Source: JAJDTT01 sp022827025 (GTDB lineage: Bacteria > Acidobacteriota > UBA6911 > RPQK01 > JAJDTT01). Taken from it: a stretch of DNA of 64,000 nucleotides. The stretch lies in contig OZ241897.1 of the NCBI GenBank assembly GCA_965203535.1, forward strand, positions 4,340,001 to 4,404,000, in the 5' to 3' direction. Both the position numbers and the translations under genes were made by a program. Under the pieces are notes generated by a model that was not told where the DNA came from, ran no database searches, and worked only from the letters and a program-made list of their open reading frames with translations. Of this stretch, positions 62,012 to 64,000 are shown one piece after another. Numbering within the stretch: the stretch's first letter is position 1; each line of letters starts with the position of its first letter.

Positions 62012-63106
62012 ATGATGTGGCACCTGATTCTCTCCAACCTCCGCCAGCGGCCGACCCGCACCTGCGTCAACATCATGGCCGTTTCCCTGGGTGTGGTGCT
62101 GGTTCTGGTCAGCGTAGGACTCTCCTACGGGCAGTTGCTCGATCAGGCGCAACGGACCCGCCGCATCGGTGGGGACTTCATGCTTCAGCCACCGGACGCC
62201 TCCTTCTTCCTGGCGCTCAACAGCGGCGCCATGGACGTGAGGATCGGACAGGTCATCGAGAAGGTGGACGGGGTCGAGGCCTCGACCCCGATCATGGTCA
62301 AGGTCGTCAGCCGGGATTTCTTCGCGGTTTTCGGTGTGGAGGCGGCCAGCTTCCAGAGAGTCAATGACGGTCTGAAGTTCGTCCAGGGCCGGTTTTTCGA
62401 GACCGGTGACGAGGCCGTCGTCGACGAACTCTACGCCTCCAAAAACGATGTCGAAATCGGACAGGACATCGATCTCCTGGGGCACAGGTTCCAGATTACC
62501 GGGATCTACCAGAGGGGAACCGCCGGCCGGGCCATGATCCCACTCGAGACCCTGCAGAGGATCAACGGGACTCCGGGCAAGTGCTCGGTCTTCTTCATCC
62601 GTGCCGGGGAAGAGCGGTCCCACGATGAGGTTCGAACGGCGCTGGAAACCCGGTTCGAAAACTACAAGGTGACGGCCACGGAGAACCTGGAACAACTCTT
62701 CACTTCCACGACGCCCGTTTTTCGCGAATTCCTCCTGGTGATCGTTGCGCTGGCCGTGGCCATGAGCTTCCTGGTGACGCTCACGGCCACTTACAGCACG
62801 ATCGTGGAGCGAACCCGGGAGATCGGGATTCTCAAATCCCTCGGGGCCTCCAAGACCTATATCGTCCGTCTCTTTCTCGAAGAGTCCCTGCTGGTCTCGG
62901 TGCTGGGCCTGGTCTCCGGTTTCCTCCTGACCTGGGGAGTCCTCAGCCTGATCGCGGTCAAGTTCCCCTCCTTGCCCGTGATTATCCAGCCCCTCTGGCG
63001 AGTGGCGGTGGTGGGGATTTCGATGGGCGGAACCGTGCTGGGCGCTCTCTACCCGGCGTGGAAGGCGGCCAAGCTGGACCCGGTCACGGCCCTGGGCTAC
63101 GAGTAG
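62012..63106 (+). CDS. ABC transporter permease, MacB/FtsX type
   Basis: The 364-residue product has a first transmembrane helix at about 22-40 (IMAVSLGVVLVLVSVGLSYG), a periplasmic domain of about 200 residues (DGVEASTPIMVKVVSRDFFA), then three helices near 240-265, 295-320 and 330-350. The FtsX-type segment TIVERTREIGILKSLGASKTYI links helices, and the protein ends AWKAAKLDPVTALGYE as in MacB-family permeases. The partner ATPase is not adjacent on either side in this window. ATG 62012 and 62015 are both possible starts. It probably exports lipoproteins, peptides or antimicrobials. Confidence 0.9.
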   Translation: MMWHLILSNLRQRPTRTCVNIMAVSLGVVLVLVSVGLSYGQLLDQAQRTRRIGGDFMLQPPDASFFLALNSGAMDVRIGQVIEKVDGVEASTPIMVKVVSRDFFAVFGVEAASFQRVNDGLKFVQGRFFETGDEAVVDELYASKNDVEIGQDIDLLGHRFQITGIYQRGTAGRAMIPLETLQRINGTPGKCSVFFIRAGEERSHDEVRTALETRFENYKVTATENLEQLFTSTTPVFREFLLVIVALAVAMSFLVTLTATYSTIVERTREIGILKSLGASKTYIVRLFLEESLLVSVLGLVSGFLLTWGVLSLIAVKFPSLPVIIQPLWRVAVVGISMGGTVLGALYPAWKAAKLDPVTALGYE

Positions 63107-63187
63107 CGCCCGCTGCTGGGGCGACTGGAGGGGCGTCTGCCGAGGCGCCCAATGTTCGTTTCCGCAGGATAGGAGGACACAATAGAG

Positions 63188-64000
63188 ATGCCAGATCTTC
63201 AAGAGGAAGTACCGCGCCATCCCGTCGGACAACTCCTGACCTCCAAGGACCAGCCGGAGATTGCCCTGGTCGATCTCGGTAGGGATGTCAGTGCCGAATT
63301 GCGAACATCTTGGAACATGTCTCGCCCATTCGATACTGGCGCAGCCATAGATAGTGCGTGGCTATTACCTGCGCTCGGTGTCGGCAGCACGGCCGCCTCG
63401 TCCCTGCTTGCGGGCAACGTCTTCTTGGCAACCGCCAATCCCGCAACACTGATGACCGTCGGTGCGGGAGTCGGGTCCGCCGTGATGGGGTCGACCGGGA
63501 TCATTAGTCAGGCACCATTTGTCGCCTCCAGCACGGCCCTGACCTCGGTCATGGCACCGGTAATGCTTTTCACGACCGTTTCGTCGGTGATGATCTGTGC
63601 GCGCCTGGACCGAGTACAGAGAACTCTAGGCAGACTCTTCGAGGCCGTGGAACTCGTGCGTCGTCTCCTCGATGCCGAGGACTATGCCAAGTTCGAAAGT
63701 GCGGCGGAACAGATCGAAGAAATCCGATCCGAATTCGAGCACCTCCGGAAATTCTCCGACGATGTAAAGATCAAGCTCACGATGGTTGAGCGCGACGTGA
63801 ACGTGCTACGTCACAAATATGGACGCCTGCTGGCAAGAGATATCGACTCTGAGGACGAAGCCCATTCGTCGGTATCGGATCTGAATCGGTTCTTCCTCGC
63901 AAGTCTCCTCGACATTCAGGTCGATCTCCTTCGGTTGTATCTGGCGCTCCAGGATAATCCTGACCTCGTCGAGGTGCGCCACGCAGAACTCCATAAGAAG
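63188..64000 (+). CDS. Membrane/coiled-coil hypothetical protein, 3' end outside window
   Basis: The frame opens at ATG 63188 and is still open at the window end: 271 residues visible, no stop. AGGAGG lies about 11 bases upstream. Residues about 60-140 are hydrophobic and small-residue rich (LPALGVGSTAASSLLAGN, TVGAGVGSAVMGSTGIISQA, APVMLFTTVSSVMICARL), consistent with two or three membrane-inserting hairpins. A charged coiled-coil region follows (RRLLDAEDYAKFESAAEQ, ERDVNVLRHKYGRLLA). The order of hydrophobic hairpins then coiled coil is seen in pore-forming effector or toxin proteins, but no family is recognised. Base composition is less GC-rich than neighbours. Confidence 0.7.
   Translation, partial: MPDLQEEVPRHPVGQLLTSKDQPEIALVDLGRDVSAELRTSWNMSRPFDTGAAIDSAWLLPALGVGSTAASSLLAGNVFLATANPATLMTVGAGVGSAVMGSTGIISQAPFVASSTALTSVMAPVMLFTTVSSVMICARLDRVQRTLGRLFEAVELVRRLLDAEDYAKFESAAEQIEEIRSEFEHLRKFSDDVKIKLTMVERDVNVLRHKYGRLLARDIDSEDEAHSSVSDLNRFFLASLLDIQVDLLRLYLALQDNPDLVEVRHAELHKK

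Overview
This is a high-GC bacterial chromosome segment, most likely from an uncultured member of the Acidobacteriota or a close relative. The reasons are a 1076-residue Oar-type TonB-dependent receptor with an N-terminal carboxypeptidase-regulatory domain, a second truncated Oar start, and many secreted or Tat-exported Gfo/Idh/MocA, sulfatase, sialidase-like, DUF1501, DUF1549/DUF1553 and CxxCH-dehydrogenase proteins. That mix is usual in Acidobacteriota and the Planctomycetes-Verrucomicrobia group. Taxonomy is inferred from gene content only; no rRNA or tRNA gene was recognised.

Layout. 1-5 kb: the end of ftsZ, then a reverse-strand housekeeping operon purF-purM-purN, a D-threonine-aldolase-like PLP enzyme and a Nudix hydrolase. 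5-7 kb: a small accessory patch with a Panacea/SocA-like protein, a two-helix membrane protein, an XRE antitoxin-like protein and a degraded second Panacea copy. 7-17 kb: Oar receptor with a strong terminator, an SDR, a translationally coupled PHP-domain protein and 14-repeat FG-GAP lipoprotein, a class IV aminotransferase, and a higA antitoxin with only the tail of higB. 17-35 kb: a glycan-oriented region with three Gfo/Idh/MocA oxidoreductases, a heparinase II/III-like lyase, a glycosyltransferase, two BNR/sialidase-type proteins and three paralogous secreted beta-propeller proteins. Two of those paralogues are split by an insertion carrying a double-AAA+ ATPase and an integrase relic. 35-42 kb: a PVC-type CxxCH dehydrogenase, small hypotheticals, ahcY and a HicB-like protein. 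42-43 kb: a vapBC pair under a palindromic operator. 43-56 kb: a reverse-strand run of PPC, DUF1549/1553 and DUF1501 proteins, two sulfatases, a degenerate J-domain membrane protein and two paralogous propeller proteins. 56-64 kb: an Oar fragment, a tiny zinc-ribbon protein, an ImmA/IrrE-like protein with a lost active site, an LLM oxidoreductase-cyclase-POT transporter operon, an FtsX-type permease and a 3'-truncated membrane/coiled-coil protein.

How the genes may work together. The secreted sulfatases, heparinase-like lyase, sialidases and sugar-type oxidoreductases are consistent with uptake and breakdown of acidic or sulfated polysaccharide, with the Oar receptor as a possible outer-membrane port. 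This is inference from families; no substrate can be read from the sequence.

The most unusual non-coding feature is a set of short dispersed hairpins. One family has the loop TTTCCT and the other the complementary loop AGGAAA, and they usually occur as pairs in opposite orientation. A third family has the loop ACAAG. They sit at gene ends, sometimes supply the C-terminal codons of genes, and lie at the edges of rearrangements such as the 150-bp direct repeat that flanks the higA relic. Toxin-antitoxin-like modules, whole or broken, recur beside them.
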